DNA of 64,000 bases from Branchiostoma belcheri (taxonomy: Eukaryota; Chordata; Leptocardii; Amphioxiformes; Branchiostomatidae), in contig NW_017804065.1 in NCBI RefSeq assembly GCF_001625305.1, positions 526,630 through 590,629 of the forward strand, read 5' to 3'. The notes beneath the pieces were generated by a model that saw only the letters and a list, made by a program, of their open reading frames with translations, was not told the origin of the DNA and made no database searches. The translations under genes and the position numbers were made by a program. This document shows, piece by piece, positions 1-19,913 of the stretch; the first letter of the stretch is position 1, and every line of letters starts with the position of its first letter.

Positions 1-620
1 CAAGTTGTACAAAAATCAAGCAAACTTTGACCGACATGTATGTAAACAAGGACGCTACGCTATGTAAACAACGGCCGCCATGTTGAATTTCTCATGATTT
101 GTCAATCCGCCCGCCGCTAGATTTTCGTGCAATTCTTGCTCTGTAATTACCTGTAAATATTGTAAGTGTAGCGTAAATTTTATTGGAATGTATGGAAATG
201 TTGTGCAATGATTTTTTTTGTGTGTAGCTTGTAGTGTAACGATGTACCCGTGTAGTTTGATATTTCGATGTTTAGACAAAGACCCACGCTATCGCGCTTG
301 GACAAAGACCCACGCTAAAAATTCCCGCTTGGTTCGAATTTTTTGCCGATTTTCTGTACTGTAAATAAACTGTAAATAAGTCTGCTTTTTGTATGTTTAT
401 GCACCGATGTATGTTGTAAAATTCCGTATGTTACGATGTTGCACATGTTTGCAACTGTTCACCGCTATATCTCAGTGAACTAGCGTTCTTGTTAAAATTT
501 GATGTTGTCTAGTCGGCTATCATGTAAACTTTTACACTGTTCGCAAGAAGCACTAGTAACAAATAATGAGTCCATAAACCATATGCTCTTTGAATAAAGT
601 TTATTTGATTCTGAAAAAAA
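1..620 (+). repeat. retroposon-like 3' end with poly(A) signal
   Basis: AT-rich sequence without a supportable reading frame. It ends in an AATAAA at 593-598, followed 16 bp later by a run of seven A at 614-620. It contains a short direct repeat, GACAAAGACCCACGCT, at about 277 and 300. A poly(A) signal close to a genomic A-run fits the 3' end of a non-LTR retroposon. It could equally be the 3' UTR of a plus-strand gene lying left of the window. I cannot separate these without a repeat library. Confidence 0.35.
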
Positions 621-870
621 GTCTTTCGTTATTCGTCGCGTCTTGTCATTTACTAGACTAGTTCTACGTAATGTAGAAGTTACTATACTACAGTACGTAA
701 ATAGAGTTGAGACGCACGATGTGGGAGGGGGGTGGTACGTACGGAATGGGTTCGCGAGGAGGTGAGTTCACGGGAAGAAGGTCTTCGTGAAAACCGTGAA
801 CTTAAAGATTTCGTAATAAAAAATGGACTTACAGTATGAGCCTCCATAATAGACCAAGGAGGTTCTATGT

Positions 871-973
871 AATCTCCAAGCAGATCTTTGGTGGGGGTAA
901 GACAGTATCCATTCCCCCACAGACTGGCCAATTTGATACTGTCTTACCCCCACCAAAGATCTGCTTGGAGATT
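871..973. repeat. foldback element with perfect 39-bp arms
   Basis: The left arm (871-909) and the right arm (935-973) are perfect reverse complements over 39 bp, separated by 25 bp. Each arm carries the core GGTGGGGGTAAGACAGTAT or its complement. A perfect long hairpin suggests a young foldback or MITE-like insertion. I saw no clear target duplication. The rest of 621-2133 holds AT-rich sequence in which I see nothing else. Confidence 0.6.
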
Positions 974-2133
974 AGTTCTATGTTCTCTATAACCTTGATT
1001 AGATCCTTCCAAAGGCCCCTTAATTTATTCAATGCAGTGGCAATTGACTGAATACAATGCAATTTCTAGCAATTTCATTTGTATAGCAATTTCATGAGGA
1101 TTGTCGTTAGCAATTTTATTGGTATCTTCAGGGATTTAACAGGTACCGTATGACTTAACAACTTTATTGTACCTGACTGTGTGAACGTGTAGAACCTGTA
1201 GAATTGCTAAAGTAATGTTACATGTATACTAACAAAATTACATAGCATATTAATGCACCTGCACTGTACTCAGCAAAATTGTTAAGTATACAGTATACTA
1301 ATAAAATTACACTGTATATGGTATACTTGTACTTGATACCCTGGACTCAGAGTATAACTAACTTAGTCACTATATGCAAGGAGCATGGAAAAAATGCATG
1401 AAAAAAAAAAAGAAACAGGTTATCCTTCCCACTTTCATAACGTTAATATTAGTAATTAGAACTCCACATTTCTATAAGAAACATAGAGCCATATAAAACA
1501 GTATGACAACAATACAGCAAGGAGGCTATAGCCGTATAGGGGACTCAGAGAAAAACCTTTTCAATGCAAATTCAGGGTACGTGTATTACCTTTTTGGTAT
1601 AAGGCCAATGGCATTATGTGGTGTATTAGTAACGGCCTCCTATTAAAGTTGCATGTTCGTCACTCTTTATTATAGTTGAACTGGGCGGCTGGGATCGTCT
1701 ACAGGCCTGAAGGTGGCAACCGAAGGTACTAGTAGTAGCTCGCCGAAACCACAAGACGGGTCCGACCAGGCAAGCTTGTACATTTTGAAGAAGATATGGC
1801 ACAAAAGATTTGCATATACATGTCAAAAATTTATGCAGCAGGTATGTGTGTTACCGTAACTATACTATAGATTTCCATGTCAAAGAATGAACTCCTGGTC
1901 ACGAAAGTGCTGCTGACATTAAGTATACACTCCTGCCTTTATATACTCTACTCCAGTTGCTCTACTCTACTCATAACGGTACAAGTTACGGACATTTGAA
2001 TGGACGCAAAGCTTGGGTTGGACCGTTGCCAACTTTTCAAGCAACAATCTCGCCCAACGGAAAATTCTTGACAGGAATCGACCTTCTTATCCACCCTACG
2101 TGCAAAGACACAAAACTATAAATCCTCACGTAC

Positions 2134-2268
2134 CTTTTCAGAGAAAACTACGTCGAACTCTTCAGTTTTCTTGCGCTTTTTCTCCTTCCTTTTCGCCATT
2201 TCTGTGCGTAAAATCCAAATCGGGCTTTCGACTCGAACTTCCCGCTTCCTTTTCCCTGGGGTCGCCAT
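2134..2268 (-). CDS. candidate first coding exon of an unknown minus-strand gene
   Basis: On the minus strand a start codon at 2268 in good context opens 45 stop-free codons, which end exactly at a strong donor (AAG then GTACGTGAG) in phase 0. The translation is highly basic: a Lys/Arg-rich stretch, MAKRKEKKRKKTEEF, follows a second in-frame Met at residue 24. No protein family is recognised. If real, the remaining exons lie left of the window, because I see no convincing continuation between 1 and 2133. A 95-residue frame on the opposite strand covers the same bases and is probably its shadow. Confidence 0.4.
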
Positions 2269-3304
2269 CTTTGATTGACAAGAACCGAATCAACACGTGA
2301 AGAAAGTTGTACAATCATGAAAATGTTTTAGGAAATAAAACACTCATTAAAACATTACTTATACTTCAAAACTGTGTAATAGTTATTAAAAAATTGCATT
2401 GCTTGTATAAGATGAATTCATGTGCCACTAAATGAAGAAACCTCTGTATACACGCACACGTTTTGATGCCTGCTATTTGCATATGTCAAAGGTGAAGATT
2501 GTTTTTTCTTAGCTTGTCGTCTGCAAGCCAAGGCGAAGAAGTTGTGAAGTGTATTTCAGGTGCCCGGCTTTGGGCTCGGAACAACTGCGAAGACATTCAA
2601 CCCAAGTCCAGTTTTTCTCAAGTTTCTGGTAACGTTACAGGTGTGTGGAATGTTGGTACGTTTGGTATACGGTAGACGATTATGCTGCGTCGGTATAGAG
2701 GCTAACGTTAATGCATATCCATAGATTTTTATCGGGATATTAAACCTCCCTTGGCTAGAACATACATTTACGTTAGTACAATTGCAAAGCAAATCAGGCA
2801 ACTGGATAAATTCTGTGACAATCTCTCTACCTCCAGATAGCAACACTGCTTGGAGCGCTAACGTTAATAGTCCTTAGAAAGAGCACCACGCAAGGTTTTC
2901 CAAGGAAAACTGCCACTGTTGGTATTTTGCAATTTGCAATGTGACATAACATCAGGTCAAAGTGATAGCATTCCGCACTTAAAGTTCAGAAGTTCATCTT
3001 CCTGTAATTTCAAATGATGCAATGTGACACAGCGATGACTGAAGGTTGTAAACATCAGCAGTTAAGGACTCCAAAGTTCACCAACGTGGGAGGATGAGTG
3101 TCACACTGACTTAACGTTAGTAGTACATCTGTAACTTGGACCAGATGTTGTAAGTGGGCTATCTACGGGCAAAGAACCACTAGTGTGTAACAGAGCAGTT
3201 GTCATCTGCAATAGTAGAGTTATAATCTTCAAGTAGATGTAGAGGTGTCTAATAAGTATTTCTAACTAGTTGGCATTTCTGACAGTCTTCTCCTTCTGTG
3301 TTGT
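2269..3304. other. intergenic stretch, nothing recognised
   Basis: No supportable gene or repeat was recognised. If the 2134-2268 exon is real, its promoter would lie at the left end of this stretch. Confidence 0.4.
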
Positions 3305-3307
3305 TAA

Positions 3308-3754
3308 GGCCACACCAAGTAAATTTTATGGATGACGTCCTTTGGAGACCCTAAATCTAATGTGAGAGGGCGAAAAAAAAACAAGAAGGGCCCTAGAAAA
3401 CAAGATTCCTAGATTACAAATATACTAAGAGATGACAAATGTTAGGACACAAATTGAATGAGGTGACACAGTGTAACAAGCAAGAAGTCTTTTATTCATC
3501 ATCAAAACAGCAATAAATCAGGTGGAACAGCAGTTGTCGTCCTGTCCTGTTTCTTTCATCACATTTTTACAGGCCTGCAGAAACAATGTGCTCTTTACCC
3601 ATTTCGCTTTACAGGGTTCACGTCAATCTTACGATTTGCGGCACTGTCGTGACTCTTTGGTCATAGGAAGCAGAATTTCTTGTTTTTTTTTGTAGGAACA
3701 GGCCAAAATCAATGCGCGCGCAGACGTCATCCATAAAATTTACTTGGTGTGGCC
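3308..3754 (+). mobile_element. PIF/Harbinger-type MITE, copy A
   Basis: A 447-bp non-coding element with perfect 32-bp terminal inverted repeats (3308-3339 and 3723-3754) beginning GGCCACACCAAGTAAATTTT. It is flanked by TAA at 3305-3307 and 3755-3757. A 3-bp T(A/T)A target duplication and GG-starting ends are hallmarks of PIF/Harbinger transposons, and without a transposase frame this is a MITE. A second copy in opposite orientation lies at 17517-17967. Copy A ends about 95 bp before the start codon of the glycoside hydrolase frame. Confidence 0.8.
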
Positions 3755-3849
3755 TAATCCCAACATCTGCCTGGAGAGCTGTACCTTTCATGCAAGAGAT
3801 TTATTTATTTTTTATATTTGCTTGTTTTTTTTAGTCACAGTTATCAGAG

Positions 3850-5768
3850 ATGTCACAGATGTCTGCGGCCAAAATTCTGTCTATGTTCTTGACTTTCACG
3901 ATCTTCATGAAGTCATTACATGGTAACCATGGCAACAGGAAGGTGTATGCAGACCTGACAACCAACAGGCTGACCAGAGAGCATGATGGGAGCAACGGCA
4001 TGTGGTCCTTACATGGAATCGCACATGCAAGTCATGCAACCAAAACAGAATTCATCTTCAATGCAGACCTTCTGTCGGATGATGGGAGGAAGCATCTAAA
4101 TGTTGCTTCAATGGTTTATCCCATGCTGGGTCTGACTTCAGATCTGGATGAGGATTACTTGGAATATCTGATCCTTCAGGCAAAAACAGCAAAAATCGAT
4201 GGATTTCTGGTGGAGTGGGGTTTTAGAGAACATCCCAGCAATATAGCTCTGACAAAGATCATAACTGTGGCAGAAAGACACAGGCCATTTGAGATCGGTG
4301 TGAACTGGTGTGATCACTGGCTTCTCCAGTGGTTGGAGCGGAGAAATGCCACTGACCAGATGGTGTCAGAGTTCCACAGGAATGCACAGTATCTCCTGGA
4401 CACTGTCTTCTACACATCCAGCAGCAGGTTTCCAAGCTCCAGTCTGCACCCTCTTATCTTCTTGTTTGGTGGAGGAATTACATCAGAGCAGTTAAGGGAA
4501 GTTTTGGCCATTGGTCTCAAGATTCCTTATTGGCTCAATCCCCACTCTGGATTGGGAACTACTTAAATTTGCAGAACTGCAGAGCTCTGGGCAGAATGGG
4601 GGCCACTGATGGACGGAATCTTCGGGTGGATTCCCAGTCGGAAGAGAGTTGTTCCTCCAGCATGCCTCAGTGGGATTACTATGGTAACCTGGAGGATGTG
4701 ACACAGTACCAACAGGACGTCACATCTATAGGGGAGGAGTGTGTGAGGAATGGGACATGTCAGCTGTGGGGAGGGTCGGCCTCCCCAGGGTTTGACAACA
4801 GGGGCTGTGCTGGGTGGGGAGGGACACTCAAGTACCTCCCCCGAAAATGGCAAGGGACATCCTTGTACAACGCTCAGTGGAAGTACCACGTTCTCAACAA
4901 CTCTTCAGCGAACATTCTCATCCTGCCTACAATGAATGACTACAGTGAAGCCAGTGTGCTTCTGCCTACTAAACAGTACGGCTTTGAAGCTCTCTACACC
5001 ACAGAACTGTTTGCCAGCTTCTGGAAAGGAAGTCAGAGTGACAGTGCTGGAGTGACTCTACCTACCTGGTGGTTCAGCTTGAAGAAGAGTATTGCTTTTC
5101 TAAATCAAACAGGAATAAACATCACCAAGGTAGCTGCTCGGGTAGAAGACTGTTCAACTAAGATCAGCCATGGAAGCTATTCAGCAGCAGCCAACTGTTT
5201 AGAAGCTGTACAGGTGCTCACAGATATGCTCTATGCCCATCTAACTGTTGATGACTTCAGTCTTGAAGTTCCCAATGGGAAGATGTACTTTGTGAAACCT
5301 CCTCTGATGAAATTTGGTGCATATCTAATCAACACTAATAATGGCCTGTACCTTAGAATGGCAGATGTCCTGGCGAGGGTGCTTCTGACCAACAATTACA
5401 TTGGATTTCTGCAGTTTGACTACATTCTCCTGGACAACGCATTTACACAGATACAGGTATATTCTTCGACAAAGAGACAGAGTACAGGCGACACCACATT
5501 TATGGCATTTCCCAAGCAAAAAACTAATGAACAATACACAGAGATCACAGACTCTGTAGAAGCAGGGAATTTCGCAGTGGTTTGTAACTTGATGACTAAA
5601 GTGCCGGGTGTGTGGCACCATGCGACTGTCAGACTGTACAGAGACAACATAGCATGGGACCACACTGCTCCACTGAACTCTGACCTACATTTTAAAGCTG
5701 TGAATGGCTCCTACCTGGTGAAAAGGATTTCTCTGGAATTTGAAGTTTATCGTAGTGGGGAAAAATAG
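3850..5768 (+). pseudogene. secreted GH99/GH71-like glycoside hydrolase, reading frame interrupted
   Basis: The first frame (3850-4566, 238 aa) starts with a hydrophobic signal peptide of about 25 residues. It continues with a barrel segment including KIDGFLVEWGF and EIGVNWCDHW. A second frame (running to 5768) carries PQWDYYGNLEDV, SPGFDNRGCAGWGG and NDYSEASVLLPTKQYGFEAL, a pattern I associate with GH99/GH71-like TIM-barrel hydrolases. A lineage-specific C-terminal region of about 200 residues follows. Between the two frames, homology moves from frame 1 to frame 2 near 4556, back to frame 1 near 4582 (LWAEWGPLMDGIFGWIP), then to frame 3 near 4650, and a TAA lies at 4564. Several indels within about 100 bp mean either a decaying gene or a badly called patch. 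The coding part has no other introns, although a pyrimidine tract and AG just upstream of 3850 suggest a 5' UTR intron. The substrate is unknown. Confidence 0.7.
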
Positions 5769-6876
5769 TATATGCACATTTCTAATGGATATAATTTGCA
5801 TAAACTAATGAATTAATGTCCTTTACACCAAAGCTAAATGGCCTTGACCTTTAATCACCTTTTATACACAGGTATGCTGTATGTATGCAACAGGAATGAT
5901 TATATCTAGAAATGATAAGACTTAAAAACACACAAAGATAACATTTCAGTATGATTTTTATTTTTTTGTTACTTTTCTTTTGTTAGGTCTTAATTTTAGT
6001 ATATACAGGTACTTTTATTACTGCATATATACTTACTACCTCAACAGAACAGAACAACATCTATTTTGGAAATTATGTTTTTTGTATCCCGTTATACTGT
6101 TAATATCTATATTTTGTTTTTAATTTTTAGTATTCTTATTATCGTTTCTATAAAAGAACTACATATATTTACTTGTATTTGTTCTATCAGTTCTGTTAAT
6201 ACCTTTTCCTTGTCGTCTGTCTCTGCCTTGATATTACATTGCAGTGACCCATTGCACTGTTTCCAAACTCTACTTTAACAGAAAGGTTGCAGTGGCTTGC
6301 TTTCTTTAGATGTACAAATGTATCTATCTTTCTATAGTTTGTTAACATGGTTTTACTGTTACTGTATCATGGTTACAACACAAAATGTTGACTTGGCAAA
6401 TGTGGATGCAGATGTAAAGACAAAAACATGCTGGTGTGAAGGGCGGTTATACTGGCTATACCAATATAGAAACATGACATGGTCCTTTTGCCAGGACACA
6501 TTTACTAATAAGAACATAATTTAAGCAAAGGGAATTTTGCTTGTTCATGATTAAAGGAAAGTGATACGATATCCTGCAGAGTATAATTCTTCAGGGTCTG
6601 CCCTAGTCCTGCAGGACTGCTGCATCATGTTTGACCAACTGTGACAGCCCACTGCAAAATAAGGGAATGGAAAGATTTATGCAACGACTTAGTGTTCATG
6701 GCATAAACCACAGCAAAAGTACTTACCGGTACTGGTATTACAAAAACAACACATCAACACACAAAAGCAATACCACATACAGTGTCTGGGATTAAACAAG
6801 GACAAAATGTAACCTTTAGCAACAGCTGTTTGGCTACTGGTTCTCTCTTGTACAGAGTTAGGCATCAGGGAAAAGG
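5769..6876. other. intergenic stretch between convergent genes
   Basis: AT-rich sequence containing the 3' UTR of the hydrolase gene and, on the other strand, the 3' UTR of RAD50. Short frames at 6066-6278 and 6297-6524 have no recognisable features and are probably chance. No RNA gene or clear repeat was seen. Confidence 0.5.
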
Positions 6877-17296
<10,420 letters not shown>

Positions 17297-17516
17297 GGTG
17301 ATGCTTTTACCTTGAACCTGACAAGGGTATGAAATGTGATTCTATTGCAGACTAGAAATGATTAACATATCATATCACATACCAGACATAACGTTCTAAT
17401 AGATATCATATCATTTTCGAATGCCAAAATTTCATATCATATGAAATGCCAAATCATACAAAATGCAGACTGCAACAAGATTAAGAAAAAATCCTACAGT
17501 TATTGAATTAAAATTA
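17297..17516 (-). other. RAD50 5' UTR acceptor and flanking intron
   Basis: On the minus strand an acceptor (TTGTCAG, then GTTCAAG) lies about 25 bp upstream of the RAD50 start codon. The first coding exon therefore carries a short 5' leader joined to an upstream non-coding exon. Confidence 0.55.
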
Positions 17517-17967
17517 GGCCACACCAAGTAAATTTTATGGATGACGTCCGCGCGCGCATTGATTTTGGCCTGTTCCTAGAAAAAAAACAAAAAATTTCGC
17601 TTCCTGTAACTATGACCAAAGAGTCACGACAGTGCCGCAAATCGTTAGATTGACGTGAAACCTGTAATGCGAAATGGGTAAAGAGCACATGCTTTGTTTC
17701 TGCAGGCCTGCAAAAATATGAAAGAAACAGGACAGGACGACAACTGCTGTTCCACCTGATTTATTGCTGTTTTGATGATGAATAAAAGACTTCTTGCTTG
17801 TTAATCTGTGTCACCTCATTCAATTTGTGTCCTAACATTTGTCATCTCTTAGTATATTTCTAATCTAGGCATCTTGTTTTCTAGGGCCCTTCTTGTTTTT
17901 TTCGCCCTCTCGCATGAGATATAGGGTCTCCAAAGGACGTCATCCATAAAATTTACTTGGTGTGGCC
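17517..17967 (-). mobile_element. PIF/Harbinger-type MITE, copy B
   Basis: A 451-bp element, the reverse-orientation sister of copy A at 3308-3754, with the same terminal inverted repeats. It is flanked by TTA at 17514-17516 and 17968-17970. It sits inside the presumed 5' UTR intron of RAD50. It has no coding capacity, and internal sequence differs from copy A only by scattered substitutions and small indels. Confidence 0.8.
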
Positions 17968-18270
17968 TTACTGTAATAACTGCTGCAGGTCATAGGTCAA
18001 CTTTTAAAGACAGTCAACTTGAACGTGACCTCTGTTAGCAAAACTGATGTGCACTGCAGATTGGGCATCACACGTTCAACCTTGATTATACAAAACGTGA
18101 ATAAACAGTCATAAGAATATTAAAAGCAAAGTTCAGGGATGGGCAAGTCACGTCTTGTCCAGGTCTTTGATCAAAGGGCCATGCAACTAGCAACTTCAGC
18201 TTGCAACGAAGTTACGAACAGCACATAATTGCCTTAAAATGACCTATAATCGATAAGATTTAATTGTTAC

Positions 18271-18380
18271 CTTGATTCCAGGATAACTCAGCAATACTTA
18301 GTTGCGATCGACAACCTCTAAATTGCTCACAAAACCCAGAAATCGCTATTTTCCCGCGAAAATCATAGGAAAATCTCAAT
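18271..18380 (-). other. candidate RAD50 5' UTR exon and promoter-proximal region
   Basis: On the minus strand a donor (ATCAAG, then GTAACAATT) ends at 18271 and could splice to the acceptor just upstream of the RAD50 start. The right boundary is a guess based on the GC-richer sequence (TTTCCCGCG and nearby) at 18350-18390. No TATA box was seen. Confidence 0.4.
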
Positions 18381-18396
18381 TTTATTTCCCGCGGCC

Positions 18397-18609
18397 ATGA
18401 TGAACCTCGTTTTGAAAACATTAGAGTCTCTGTCCCAGGGCAGTGTACAACCTCCCGCAACTGTTATTGATGTTAGGTGCAACAAAAGCACAATGAAACT
18501 AGAAAGGCCAATATTTGCTTTGGAGCAAATACAGCGATGGGTTCACCACATTTTACCACATGGCAGGGAAAGAATGAGAAACACAAGGGAAAACAATGAT
18601 TTACATTGA
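18397..18609 (+). CDS. small divergent ORF next to the RAD50 promoter, uncertain
   Basis: A 70-codon frame beginning with two Met codons in a favourable context (GCGGCCATGATG), transcribed away from RAD50. A potential donor (GTTAG, then GTGCAA) lies after about 27 codons. No family is recognised and no later exon was found. It may be the first exon of a divergent transcript, or chance. Confidence 0.2.
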   Translation: MMNLVLKTLESLSQGSVQPPATVIDVRCNKSTMKLERPIFALEQIQRWVHHILPHGRERMRNTRENNDLH

Positions 18610-19800
18610 TATAACTATAATATGAAGTAAAATACAACTAAAACAACAGTTGGATAGCTATTCCCTACTTTATTGGTTAGGATTTTTAATTGCATAATGC
18701 AAACTGTTGATTTTCAAAATAAAAAAAAACGTACCATGCCCGGCATTCCAATGCTGGAGCAGGAAAGCTTGAAATACCTACCAAAACACTTGAATACAGA
18801 CATACTGTCAGTATGGAAATGCTTCTGTGCAGGTGTTAATCAAGTTAAATCCCAACAGCCAATCAGCAAGAAGTATAGAGGAAAGCTGCATGCCTATTGG
18901 TTGATGCCCTGCATTCCATTCTGATGACTCATGCCCAAACGTGGTAAACAAGGCAAACTAACACAGTAATACATTTGCTATAACACAGCCAAAAAACTCA
19001 AATAAAACCATTCTAAAAGCCTGTATCACAATAATTTAAAAAACGCCTAGGGGTATTTGCCCACTGTACCTCCATACCAAATTTCAGGACCTTAGGCCCT
19101 AAAATGAAGAAGCTGAATCCATTTAAAAAATGGCAGGAGAAGGAGGAGAAGGAGGAGAAGAAGAAGAAGAAACATCAGAAAAAGCAATATGGTTTCACCA
19201 CACCACTTCGTGGTGTGGTGAACCCATAATGAATCAGAGAGTAAATAAAATGTTTTCCTTAACAGACATTATGACGTTCATCTGTAGAATTTTGTTAAAA
19301 ATCGATGAAAGTAGACAGTATGGTAGGTCACGTGACTGAACTTCGGACCGATCAGAAGAGCTTCAGAAGAGCTGCATTGTTGAGTTAATCTTCAAGCAGA
19401 TGTTGGGTGAAAGATCAAAATTTTCATCTGTTTTTTGCCAGATTTTTTTTAAAAGTCGGAATTCCTAGCGATTTTCCGACACAATATTGCCCATACTCTG
19501 TGTTGTTGTGAGTTGTCAAAGAACCCCGGCTATCGGAGAAACCCCAAATATCAAAAACGTCATGACATTCCATCCCAACATCTACTTGGAGATGTGAGGC
19601 GTACCCTGGGTACGAGAGCGTGAGTATTAGAACACGCCGTGATATCCGGGCGTTCTGACGATTTAGATCAACAAACCTGGTTTTCCTTCAAAATCCTCGC
19701 ATTCTCCCCTCAGTTCTTCAAATATGCTGGCAGAACCGAGATCATACCAACTGGGGAGACTTCTCTCTTACTGATCAAGTTAAGGTGAGCAAAGATTAGT
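18610..19800. other. intergenic, repeat-derived sequence with a hairpin
   Basis: Mostly AT-rich sequence with a purine tract (GGAGAAGGAGGAGAAG) at about 19136-19170. A 13-bp inverted repeat with a 3-nt spacer (TTCACCACACCAC, TTC, GTGGTGTGGTGAA) lies at 19194-19222. No gene was recognised. Confidence 0.5.
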
Positions 19801-19868
19801 GTTCAAATTGGCGGTTACCCGGAATTTTCGCGGCGGCCGCAGGACGCTTTCCGTCGGTCGCCAGCGCG

Positions 19869-19913
19869 ATGTATAGCCGGGAGGAACAATCGCCGTATCC
19901 GACCGTGTCTAAA
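19869..19913 (+). other. candidate FBXO41 5' exon with upstream ORF
   Basis: In GC-rich sequence (CGCGGCGGCCGC just upstream) an ATG opens MYSREEQSPYPTVSK and ends at a consensus donor (AAA, then GTAAGTTA). If spliced to the acceptor before 22831, the frame stops after 12 more codons, ahead of the main FBXO41 start. It would then be an upstream ORF in the 5' leader rather than an extension of the protein. Confidence 0.4.

Noticed and set aside
2013-2300. 95-aa plus-strand frame
   Set aside because: The opposite strand has a better case: a start codon and a phase-matched donor. The plus frame shows no family features.
4563-4889. 108-aa minus-strand frame inside the hydrolase
   Set aside because: It is antisense to family-like coding sequence on the plus strand.
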